Shown here: positions 1-6,559 of the stretch, piece by piece
Layout of the letters: each line of letters opens with the position of its first letter
How positions within the stretch are numbered: the first letter of the stretch is position 1
Source: Sphingosinicella terrae
GTDB taxonomy: Bacteria; Pseudomonadota; Alphaproteobacteria; Sphingomonadales; Sphingomonadaceae
Direction of reading: 5' to 3'
Length of the DNA: 64,000 nucleotides
NCBI RefSeq assembly: GCF_003347635.1
Contig: NZ_QDFY01000006.1
Coordinates: 1 to 64,000, forward strand
Translations under genes and position numbers: made by a program
Notes under the pieces: generated by a model
The model's input: the letters and a program-made list of their open reading frames with translations, nothing else
Database searches by the model: none
Told to the model about the DNA's origin: nothing

Positions 1-2
1 CC

Positions 3-41
3 AACATCCTGATCATCCAGTCGGACGTCATCTTCGCCTGA
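3..41 (+). CDS. C-terminal end of an unidentified protein (partial)
   Basis: The window opens inside an open frame that ends at the TGA at 39-41. Only twelve residues are visible (NILIIQSDVIFA), too few to assign a family. A strong intrinsic terminator starts about 20 bases after the stop, which supports this being the real end of a plus-strand gene. Nothing can be said about function. Confidence 0.45.
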   Translation, partial: NILIIQSDVIFA

Positions 42-62
42 TCCGACCCGGCACGATCAAGA

Positions 63-96
63 GGGGCGTCCCGGCATAGCCGGGGCGCCCCTTTTT
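63..96 (+). terminator. Intrinsic terminator after the truncated first gene
   Basis: A GC-rich inverted repeat (GGGGCGTCCCGGC, short loop, GCCGGGGCGCCCC) has a 13-bp stem with one G-T pair and is followed at once by five T. It faces the plus strand and separates the truncated upstream gene from the gene starting at 162. Confidence 0.85.
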
Positions 97-161
97 CAAG
101 GACCGATCTGGCCGGTGCATCCGAATCCTTCTAGCCTGAGCTCCACCAACCGGGGAGCGGC

Positions 162-1310
162 ATGGCCAAGGGAAGGAATGGGTCCGCGAAGGCGGATGCG
201 GGCGATGTCGCCGTCGAGGAGGCGAAGGCCGCCCCGGCGCCGGCCGCCCCGGCCGCCGACCAGACCCATATCAGCGTCTCGCGTGGCTTCAGCGCCTGGT
301 TGGGACGGACGAGGTCCAGCCTGGCCTTCACCTCCTATCAGACCGGACAACTCTTCCTCGTCGGGCGCCTGGCCGACGACCGCGTCTCCTTCCATCAGCA
401 GAATTATCTACGGGCGATGGGCGTCCACGCCACGCCCCAGCGTCTCTATCTCGGCTCGCTCTTCCAGATTTGGCGGCTCGAGAACGTTCTCGCGCCGCAC
501 GAGCGGGCCAACAAGGATTTCGATCGCCTGTTCGTGCCGCGCAATGCCCAGACCACCGGCGACATCGACGTGCACGAGCTCGCCGTGGATCGGAACGGAC
601 GGGTCATCTTCGTCAATACGAAGTTCAGCTGCCTGGCGACGATGAGCGTCACCCATGGATTCAAGCCGCTGTGGAAGCCGCCCTTCATCTCGCGGCTGGC
701 CGCCGAGGATCGCTGTCATCTCAACGGGCTCGCCATTCAGGACGGCGCGCCCGCCTATGTCACGGCGGTGAGCCGATCCGACATGATCAACGGCTGGCGC
801 GACCGTCGCCACGAGGGCGGAGTCCTCATCGACGTGCGCACCGATCGCATCGTCACCGATCAGCTATCGATGCCGCACAGCCCGAGAGTGACGAAGGACG
901 CTGTCTGGCTGCTCGATTCCGGACGAGGCATGCTCGTCCGCGTCGATCCGACGTCAGGGGCAAGAGAGGATGTCGCCTTCTGTCCCGGCTTCCTTCGCGG
1001 ACTCTCGCTCCACGCCGGCTTCGCGATCGTTACCGTTTCGCTGCCGAGGGACGGCGCCTTTTCCGGCCTGGCGCTGCATGACGAGCTCTCACGGCGCGAC
1101 GGCGAGCCGTGGTGCGGAATATGCATCGTCGATCTCAGGACCGGTGATCTCGTGGAATGGATCCGCCTGAGCGGCGCAATCAAGGAGCTGTTCGACGTGG
1201 CCGTCATTCCCGGAGCGGTCTGCCCGATGGCACTGGGCGTCAACTCGCCCGACATACAGAGCCTGGTCTCGTTCGATCCGGAATTCGGATCGCTGCAACC
1301 GGCGGACTGA
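162..1310 (+). CDS. TIGR03032-family (DUF4915) protein
   Basis: Predicted 382-residue soluble protein. After an Ala/Pro-rich N-terminal stretch (about residues 1-35) the body matches the TIGR03032/DUF4915 pattern: SRGFSAWLGRTRSSLAFTSY near 40-60, FHQQNYLRAMGV, a segment rich in NGLA and WRDRRHEGGVLIDV, and repeated short beta-like blocks that suggest a propeller. The family has no established function; some members lie near glycan or tetratricopeptide genes, which is not the case here. The ATG is preceded by GGGGAG at suitable spacing. The stop lies 6 bases from that of a convergent gene. The product has no signal peptide or membrane segment. I am fairly sure of the family and have no view on the role. 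Confidence 0.9.
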   Translation: MAKGRNGSAKADAGDVAVEEAKAAPAPAAPAADQTHISVSRGFSAWLGRTRSSLAFTSYQTGQLFLVGRLADDRVSFHQQNYLRAMGVHATPQRLYLGSLFQIWRLENVLAPHERANKDFDRLFVPRNAQTTGDIDVHELAVDRNGRVIFVNTKFSCLATMSVTHGFKPLWKPPFISRLAAEDRCHLNGLAIQDGAPAYVTAVSRSDMINGWRDRRHEGGVLIDVRTDRIVTDQLSMPHSPRVTKDAVWLLDSGRGMLVRVDPTSGAREDVAFCPGFLRGLSLHAGFAIVTVSLPRDGAFSGLALHDELSRRDGEPWCGICIVDLRTGDLVEWIRLSGAIKELFDVAVIPGAVCPMALGVNSPDIQSLVSFDPEFGSLQPAD

Positions 1311-1316
1311 CCCCGC

Positions 1317-1829
1317 TCAGTCCAGCCTGAACTGGTCGAACCAGGAGACGCGAATCTGGTGGCCATCGGCGGTATAGCCGACCAGGCCCAATCGCGTGGC
1401 TGGCCAATAGGGTTCCTTTCGATGGGCGGCCAGTTCCGGCGCCTCGATGATCGCACCCAGACCGGCAACACCCTCTTTGGGATGCGCGTAGGACCACCGC
1501 TCGAGCAGGTCGCGCGTGAACAAGGCGAGGCCGAGGGCGGCGCGGCTGCGGCGGAAATCCGGGTCGACGGCGGCCCGCAGCATCGCGAACCGAGCCCGCA
1601 GGAATTCCAGCCGGACCACGCTCGCGGTGGCGACTGCGACCAGCCCGCCGTCCCGGTAGGCGACGGCGACCAGTTCCTTGGCCCGCGCCTCCGGGGTGAC
1701 ACCCTCCGGGAGAATGCCGAGCCGCCTCCAGAAATGGATGGCATCCGCCTCGATCGCGGCATCGTCCCGTCGCCATGCCGCACGATAATCGAACTCGCCC
1801 GCAGCCCGGTCGTGGAAGGTCGATGCCAT
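1317..1829 (-). CDS. Conserved hypothetical protein, possibly GNAT-like
   Basis: Encodes 170 residues from the ATG at 1829; an upstream extension in the same frame looks non-coding. Features seen: an acidic N-terminal part (FDYRAAWRRDDAAIEADAIH), the segment AKELVAVAYRDGGLVAVATA near 55-75 and FRRSRAALGLALFTRDLLE near 95-115. A strand with displayed substrate followed by a helix-starting R/G-x-x-A pattern resembles GNAT N-acetyltransferases, but no clear acetyl-CoA loop is present. The ending ADGHQIRVSWFDQFRLD is distinctive. Convergent with the preceding gene. Function unknown; the acetyltransferase suggestion is weak inference. Confidence 0.85.
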   Translation of the reverse strand: MASTFHDRAAGEFDYRAAWRRDDAAIEADAIHFWRRLGILPEGVTPEARAKELVAVAYRDGGLVAVATASVVRLEFLRARFAMLRAAVDPDFRRSRAALGLALFTRDLLERWSYAHPKEGVAGLGAIIEAPELAAHRKEPYWPATRLGLVGYTADGHQIRVSWFDQFRLD

Positions 1830-2239
1830 GGCGCCAGACTGCCCGAGCCGGAGCGGCCTATCAAGCGACCGCCGATCGGGCTCGGACTCGAGACCGAATC
1901 CTGCGCCGGCGCGACAGGCCCTCGATATCCTTGCCAAGGTCCATCTGCACCCGGACGAAGGCCGGCAAGCTCAGTCGGTGTCGGGACCGTGGCGGTGGCC
2001 GGCAGTGGCCCGGGCCACCGCCTCGACGATCGATCTCACGGCCCGCGATCCCAACCACCACTTCATTCTCGGCACCGATCTTGTCTCGCCATTCCGGACG
2101 AAATCCCTATGAGCGGCGCGCGTCCCAGTACAGAAGGCGCGCCCTGCCCACGATCGCCGCACCTTATCCCCGTTATCCCCGCAATTCACAGCCGTCATCA
2201 TGTCGATTTCGCTTGGTGCGACTCGGCATGTGGAGTCAT
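1830..2239. other. Intergenic stretch with no gene seen
   Basis: No open frame here has convincing protein-like composition, a good ribosome-binding site and a sensible partner. The short frames that exist are Arg/Pro/Ser-rich shadows of high GC. It leads into the lower-GC, hairpin-rich segment annotated separately from about 2240. I see no repeats or transfer RNA. Confidence 0.6.
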
Positions 2240-2684
2240 GTTCGTGTTTCGCAGCGGAAGATCGCCACTCCGGAAACGGAGCCAGATCGAAGCTGAGACC
2301 ACCGCGGAAGCGACAGACATTCGAAAGAATGAGTGCCGGCGAAGCGATGGACGGATGAGCAAGGAACAAGCGCGAGGCGCAAGCCGAACCCACTTTCCCA
2401 GTCATTCGTGGCTCCGAGCCTTCGGGCAAGGAACCGAAACGGGATAGTCGACGCAGCAATGCCGAGATGATTCCTGCGATCGGGAAACCAGCGAAGTCGA
2501 AAGTCTTCGGTGGAATTCCGGTCAGGTGACCGAACGAAGCCGAAAGGCGACGAACGGAAACCGAGGAACCGACCGGGGCCGAAAGGCTCCGGCCGGAACC
2601 TTCCACGGATCGCCGTCCGGTTTCGGCTGGATCCGATCCAAGGAAAGTGGGGGCTGACGGCAACGTCAGCCCCCATTTCTTTGT
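2240..2684 (+). ncRNA. Candidate structured non-coding RNA (unassigned)
   Basis: This segment is visibly lower in GC and richer in purines than its surroundings and lacks a credible gene. It contains several short hairpins capped by stable tetraloops: CATTC-GAAA-GAATG at 2328-2341, GCC-TTCG-GGC at 2418-2427, CGGTC-AGGT-GACCG at 2519-2532, GCC-GAAA-GGC at 2539-2548 and CCGGGGCC-GAAA-GGCTCCGG at 2573-2592. It ends in a 12-bp stem with a GCAA loop and a T-rich tail (2648-2682). Repeated GNRA/UNCG loops plus a terminator suggest a folded transcript. It does not carry the conserved cores of RNase P RNA, tmRNA, SRP RNA or 6S RNA that I know. The 5' end is a guess; no promoter was identified. Confidence 0.4.
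2648..2682 (+). terminator. Strong intrinsic terminator
   Basis: TGGGGGCTGACG, a GCAA loop, CGTCAGCCCCCA, then TTTCTTT. The stem is 12 bp and perfect. On the plus strand no protein gene precedes it for more than 1.3 kb, so it must end a non-coding or unrecognised transcript; it lies 77 bases upstream of the next gene's start. Confidence 0.85.
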
Positions 2685-2758
2685 GCGATGAGGCCCGCCT
2701 GTATGCCGACGGCGCGGCAGACTCGGACGGTCTTCATCCCGGAGCGGGAGAAAAGGCC

Positions 2759-3253
2759 ATGGCTGCCGAAGAAGGCTTCGAGGGCCGCTGCGCCTGCGGC
2801 GAGATCCGCTACCGCATGACCTCCGCTCCCTTGTTCGTCCATGCCTGCCATTGCACCGAATGCCAGCGCCTGTCCGGCAGCGCCTTCGCGCTGAATGCGC
2901 TGATCGAGACCGACCGTCTCGAGCTTCTGACCGGCGATACCGAAGCCGACCCGGTCGCCGGGACCAGCGGCAAGCCACAGACGATCCATCGCTGTCCGCA
3001 CTGCCGGGTGGCCCTTTGGAGCCATTATCCGGGCGCGGGCCAGGCCGCTGCCTTCGTCCGCGTCGGAACGCTCGACGAGCCGGCGCGCCTCCCGCCCGAC
3101 ATCGCCATCTTTACGTCCAGCCGCCTTCCCTGGCTGCCGCTTCCCGAGGGCATTCCGGCGGTGGAGCATTATTACGACCGGCGCGATCACTGGCCTGCGG
3201 AAAGCCTCGCCCGGCTCGATGCGGCGCGCGGCCGACCTACGCCGACCGCTTGA
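2759..3253 (+). CDS. GFA-family protein (glutathione-dependent formaldehyde-activating enzyme-like, CENP-V/Mss4 fold)
   Basis: 164 residues starting at the ATG at 2759, with GGAG about 14 bases upstream. The zinc-binding cysteines of the GFA family are visible: CACGEIRYR near the N-terminus, HACHCTECQRLSGSAFALN near residue 28-46, and HRCPHCRVALW near 80. The family folds around one or two zinc ions. Only some members act on formaldehyde and glutathione, so the substrate here is open. The gene ends four bases before a 17-bp terminator hairpin shared with the convergent peptidase gene. Confidence 0.92.
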   Translation: MAAEEGFEGRCACGEIRYRMTSAPLFVHACHCTECQRLSGSAFALNALIETDRLELLTGDTEADPVAGTSGKPQTIHRCPHCRVALWSHYPGAGQAAAFVRVGTLDEPARLPPDIAIFTSSRLPWLPLPEGIPAVEHYYDRRDHWPAESLARLDAARGRPTPTA

Positions 3254-3256
3254 ATC

Positions 3257-3295
3257 AACAGGCGCTGCCTTCCCTGGGGGAAGGCAGCGCCTGTT
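3257..3295. terminator. Bidirectional terminator hairpin between convergent genes
   Basis: A perfect 17-bp inverted repeat (AACAGGCGCTGCCTTCC and its complement) with a 5-base loop lies between the GFA gene and the convergent M23 peptidase gene. The arms end in AA/TT, giving short T-runs in both directions. Confidence 0.8.
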
Positions 3296-3323
3296 CAGAA
3301 GCCGAAAGCGAGGAAATCCGGGG

Positions 3324-4472
3324 TCAGCGCGAGCCTGCGGCCGGGCCGCCCGAAGGACCGCCGAGCGCAACGTCGGCGGGGCCCTGGCTGCGCTGCTGAA
3401 GCGCCACCAGCATGTCGTTCGACTGCATGAAGGGGATCGGGTTCACGGCGCGACCGTCGATGCGGACCTCATAATGGAGGTGGCTGCCGGTCGAACGGCC
3501 GGTCGAGCCCATCAGGCCGATCAGGTCGCCGCGCCGGACGCGCTGGCCCGGCTGAGCGATCAGGCGGGAGAGGTGGCCGTAGCGGGTCTGGATGCCTTCG
3601 CCGTGATTGATCTCGACGAGATTGCCATAGCCGCCACTATTCCATTCGGAGCGGGCGACGACGCCGTCGGCGGTGGCATAGATGGGCGTGCCGACAGGGC
3701 CGGCCAGATCGATGCCGCCGTGCATGGCTGCCCGGCCGCGGAAAGGATCGGAGCGCACGCCGAAGCCGCTGGTGAAGTTCGACGAGGTGCGGAGCGGCTG
3801 GGCCGAAGGGATCGCGGTGACGCCCTGCTCGAGCTGCTCGAGGCGCCGCCAGCTGACGAACAGCTCGCGGAAACGGGGATCCGCATTATCGGCATCAACC
3901 GCCTCGAAAGGGCCGCCCATGCCGGTGGCCGCGCCATGGAAGCGAGCGGGATTGATGCCGAGCTGCCTGACCAGGCGAGCAGTCTCGCGATAGCGCTGAA
4001 GCGTCACGTCCCGCGCCTGCTCGGCCAGCGCCTGCTGCATGCCGTCGACCTCGGCATAGTTTTCGGAAAGCGCGTTGTGCGGAAAGCGCTCCAGCTCCGG
4101 AAGCAAAGAGGCGAGCTGATCGGCGTCGGCGTCGCCGGAAAGCATGCGGGTAAGGAATTCCTGGCGGCGCTCGAGCAGCTCGGCGTGGCTGCGGGCCTGG
4201 TCGCGCATCGCCGCGACGCTGGCCTCCATGCGGGCGAGCTGACGCTGCATCTGGGCCACGTCGCCGTTCATCAGCGCGATGGCCTGGACAGTCGCGAATG
4301 CCGACCAGGCGAGAAGGACGAGGGCGGCAAGCGCGGCGCTCATCTGGATGCCGGCGCCGATCGTGAAGCGACGGAGGCTCTTGCCGTCGTGCAGAAAGAT
4401 ATCTCGTGGCTTGAACAGATTAAGGAACCTTCCCGCGACGTTCACGTTGGTATTCTGCAGCAGATCAGTCAT
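3324..4472 (-). CDS. M23 family metallopeptidase with N-terminal membrane anchor and coiled coil
   Basis: 382 residues from the ATG at 4472; an upstream in-frame ATG at 4556 gives an unlikely extension. One membrane helix lies near residues 45-66, followed by a coiled-coil region rich in Glu, Gln and Arg (70-170) and a LytM/M23 domain (about 225-345). Zinc ligands are intact: H251 and D255 in MHGGIDLAG and H333 in GSHLHYEV, with H300 in RYGHLSRL. M23 enzymes cut peptide crosslinks in peptidoglycan; the anchored coiled-coil layout recalls regulators of cell division or envelope shape. A Gly/Pro/Ser tail ends the protein. It is the last gene of the minus-strand run beginning with glnE. Confidence 0.93.
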   Translation of the reverse strand: MTDLLQNTNVNVAGRFLNLFKPRDIFLHDGKSLRRFTIGAGIQMSAALAALVLLAWSAFATVQAIALMNGDVAQMQRQLARMEASVAAMRDQARSHAELLERRQEFLTRMLSGDADADQLASLLPELERFPHNALSENYAEVDGMQQALAEQARDVTLQRYRETARLVRQLGINPARFHGAATGMGGPFEAVDADNADPRFRELFVSWRRLEQLEQGVTAIPSAQPLRTSSNFTSGFGVRSDPFRGRAAMHGGIDLAGPVGTPIYATADGVVARSEWNSGGYGNLVEINHGEGIQTRYGHLSRLIAQPGQRVRRGDLIGLMGSTGRSTGSHLHYEVRIDGRAVNPIPFMQSNDMLVALQQRSQGPADVALGGPSGGPAAGSR

Positions 4473-4598
4473 TCGTCTTCCCCGGTCGGCCCGATGGGCC
4501 GGCACGGCCACGCATGGCGACCGCTTGCTTAAAAACTGGGCTGTTGCCCCACTCAAGACGCCGGAAGGTGCCCACCCCGTGCGTGTGGCTGCAGATTG

Positions 4599-5402
4599 TT
4601 AATGAAATTCGACCCCGGCAAGCCCTGCGTAGAATTCGCGGGGTAGACCGGCTTCGTCGCGCGCTGAGTCGTTGAACGGAGGTTTGAGACTGCCGCGGAA
4701 GTGAGTTCGAATCAGTCGTTGCCAGTGCGCAACGATGTCCAGCCCCTGGGCTTCGCACCCTGCGCGGAACCAGCGCGTGCCGGATCCGACATGGCGGATT
4801 TCGTCGCGATAGATCCGCGCGAGGATCGCAGCGGAACGATGATCGCCGGCGCGTTCGAGCGCGCCGATCGTCGCCGGAGAGACGTCGAGTCCGCGCGCCT
4901 CCAGCACCATCGGGACCACCGCCAGCCGAGCGAGCGGATCGTGGGCCGTCGCCTCGGCCGCCTGCCACAAGCCGTCATGCGCCGGCAGGCCGCCGTAACG
5001 GCTGCCGAGCGCGTGCAGCCGGCGCTCCAGAAGTGCGAAGTGCATCGCCTCGTCGGCGCCCACCGAGATCCAGTCGTCGATGAACGCCGTAGGGAATCTC
5101 GCGCCGAAGCGCCCGATGGGGTCGAACGCCAGGTCGATTGCGACGAACTCGATATGCGCCAGCGCGTGCAGGAGCGCGATGCGGCTTCGCTCCGATCCGG
5201 CCCTGCCCCGCTTCGGCATCCGCGATGGCGGCAGCAGTTCGGGCCGCTCCGGCCTTGCCGGTCGATCCGGCATCGGCGCGTCGAAACGCGCGGCAAGCCG
5301 GCCGCTGCGCCAGTCGCGGGCCGCCGCCCGCGCCGCCTTGACCTTGATGCGCGGGTCTGCGCTGAGCAGCACCCGGCGGCACGCCTGCGCGATCGAAGTC
5401 AT
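4599..5402 (-). CDS. DUF455 family ferritin-like protein
   Basis: 267 residues. The sequence carries the ferritin-like carboxylate pattern of PF04305: LLHALAHIEFVAIDLAFD near 78-95, ISVGADEAMHFALLERRL near 113-130, VPMVLEARGLDVSP near 163-176 and YRDEIRHVGSGTRWF near 197-211. These Glu and His residues could bind a di-metal centre. The family is widespread in proteobacteria and has no settled function; a tRNA-modifying oxygenase role has been discussed for distant ferritin-like relatives. It lies between a single-helix membrane protein and the M23 gene, all on the minus strand with short gaps. Confidence 0.9.
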   Translation of the reverse strand: MTSIAQACRRVLLSADPRIKVKAARAAARDWRSGRLAARFDAPMPDRPARPERPELLPPSRMPKRGRAGSERSRIALLHALAHIEFVAIDLAFDPIGRFGARFPTAFIDDWISVGADEAMHFALLERRLHALGSRYGGLPAHDGLWQAAEATAHDPLARLAVVPMVLEARGLDVSPATIGALERAGDHRSAAILARIYRDEIRHVGSGTRWFRAGCEAQGLDIVAHWQRLIRTHFRGSLKPPFNDSARDEAGLPREFYAGLAGVEFH

Positions 5403-5442
5403 CGGCCCGGAAGTTCCTTCAGATGCGACGCGAGAGCGCGGA

Positions 5443-6024
5443 CTAACGCTGTTCGCGAGCCCCGTCGATCAGCCACACATCCCCTTGCTGGTAGGACACG
5501 TCGCCATAATGCGCCGCATCCTCGACAAGGGCTGGCTCAGCGTCCTCGGCACTCACGGGATAATGGGCATAGCGCACAAGGTCGCGCTTCGGCGCTTCGG
5601 CCTCCAATGGCGGTGGAGAAGCCTGCGTCTCCTCCTTCTCGACAGGCTCAGGCAGCGACGAGGTCGCGGTCCCGCCGCCGCCGAAATAGGGCACGGCCGC
5701 AGAATAGACCCTCGTCTCGGCCGGGCGCTGTACGTCGCAGTCCGGGCACTCCGCGGCTCGAGCGGCCCGGCCCTCGTCCCAGCCGTAGAGCGATGCATAG
5801 GCGGCGGGCCGCGGGGCGAGCCGGCTCTCCTCGATGGCCGCGCCGCGGTCGCGCGGATGCAGCGCCGGACCCTGGAAATAGACCGGCTTGATCATGCCGA
5901 TCGCGCTCTCGCCGAGATGGATGCCGACGGCAACGGCGGCAAGCAGCGAGCCGCCGATGAGCGGAAGGGTGATCGGATTGTGCATCAGCCGCAAAACGAT
6001 GCGGGCGGGCCTGCGTTCCGCCAT
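5443..6024 (-). CDS. Hypothetical single-pass membrane protein
   Basis: 193 residues from the ATG at 6024. One membrane segment near residues 17-36 (NPITLPLIGGSLLAAVAVGI) follows a short basic N-terminus, so the rest probably lies in the periplasm. The middle contains a CPDC motif (AARAAECPDCDVQRP) and a Gly-rich PYFGGGGTATS stretch; the C-terminal half is acidic and Pro-rich. I do not recognise a family. It sits between the peroxiredoxin and DUF455 genes in a same-strand run. The CxxC pair could bind a metal or form a disulfide, which is inference. Confidence 0.85.
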   Translation of the reverse strand: MAERRPARIVLRLMHNPITLPLIGGSLLAAVAVGIHLGESAIGMIKPVYFQGPALHPRDRGAAIEESRLAPRPAAYASLYGWDEGRAARAAECPDCDVQRPAETRVYSAAVPYFGGGGTATSSLPEPVEKEETQASPPPLEAEAPKRDLVRYAHYPVSAEDAEPALVEDAAHYGDVSYQQGDVWLIDGAREQR

Positions 6025-6053
6025 TGGGTCCCCCTCTCTCGGGCCGGTCCGGT

Positions 6054-6518
6054 TCAAGGCAGCTCGCGCGCGGCCGCGAGCACCTGCTCGGCGTGCCCCG
6101 GTACCTTCACCTTGCGCCAGATCCGGGCGATGGTTCCGTCGCGATTGACGAGGAACGTCGCCCTTTCGATACCCATATATTTGCGGCCGTACATCGACTT
6201 CTCGACCCATGTGCCAAAAGCCTCGCAGACCGAGCCGTCGGAGTCGCTCGCGAGCCGCACCTTGAGATCATATTTGCCGGTGAAGCGGGTGTGGCTCGCC
6301 GGGTCGTCGCGCGACACGCCGAGTATCCAGGTTCCCGCTTTCTCGAACTCCCCGGCCAGCGCGCTGAAATCCTGCGCCTCGCGCGTGCATCCCGACGTGT
6401 CGTCCTTCGGGTAGAAATAGAGGACGAGCTTGTTGCCGCGGAAATCGGCGGGGCTGACCGGCTCCCCTTCCATCGCGGTGAGCTTTACATCGGGTACCCG
6501 GTCGCCTTCGCTCAGCAT
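6054..6518 (-). CDS. bcp: Thioredoxin-dependent peroxiredoxin, Bcp/PrxQ type
   Basis: 154 residues, the usual length for the Bcp group. The start is the ATG at 6518; the long upstream extension overlaps glnE and is not real. The peroxidatic cysteine is C44 in DDTSGCTREAQDF. E. coli Bcp has a second cysteine five residues later; here that position is not Cys, so the enzyme is either of the one-cysteine type or uses C98 (GSVCEAFGTW). It should reduce hydrogen peroxide and organic peroxides in the cytoplasm. It lies about 40 bases downstream of glnE on the same strand. Confidence 0.95.
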   Translation of the reverse strand: MLSEGDRVPDVKLTAMEGEPVSPADFRGNKLVLYFYPKDDTSGCTREAQDFSALAGEFEKAGTWILGVSRDDPASHTRFTGKYDLKVRLASDSDGSVCEAFGTWVEKSMYGRKYMGIERATFLVNRDGTIARIWRKVKVPGHAEQVLAAARELP

Positions 6519-6559
6519 GTCGATCTCCTCGCTCGTTGCGACCAACCCGGATTGCGCGT

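Noticed and set aside
2519-2548. Similarity of GGTCAGG...GAAGCCG to the SRP RNA domain IV
   Set aside because: The required GGAA-loop helix and flanking internal loops are not formed here; the bases pair in a different hairpin.
2236-2676. A 146-codon minus-strand frame over the RNA candidate
   Set aside because: Rich in Arg, Ser, Phe and Pro with no domain, no partner and no ribosome-binding site; hairpins with tetraloops explain the region better.
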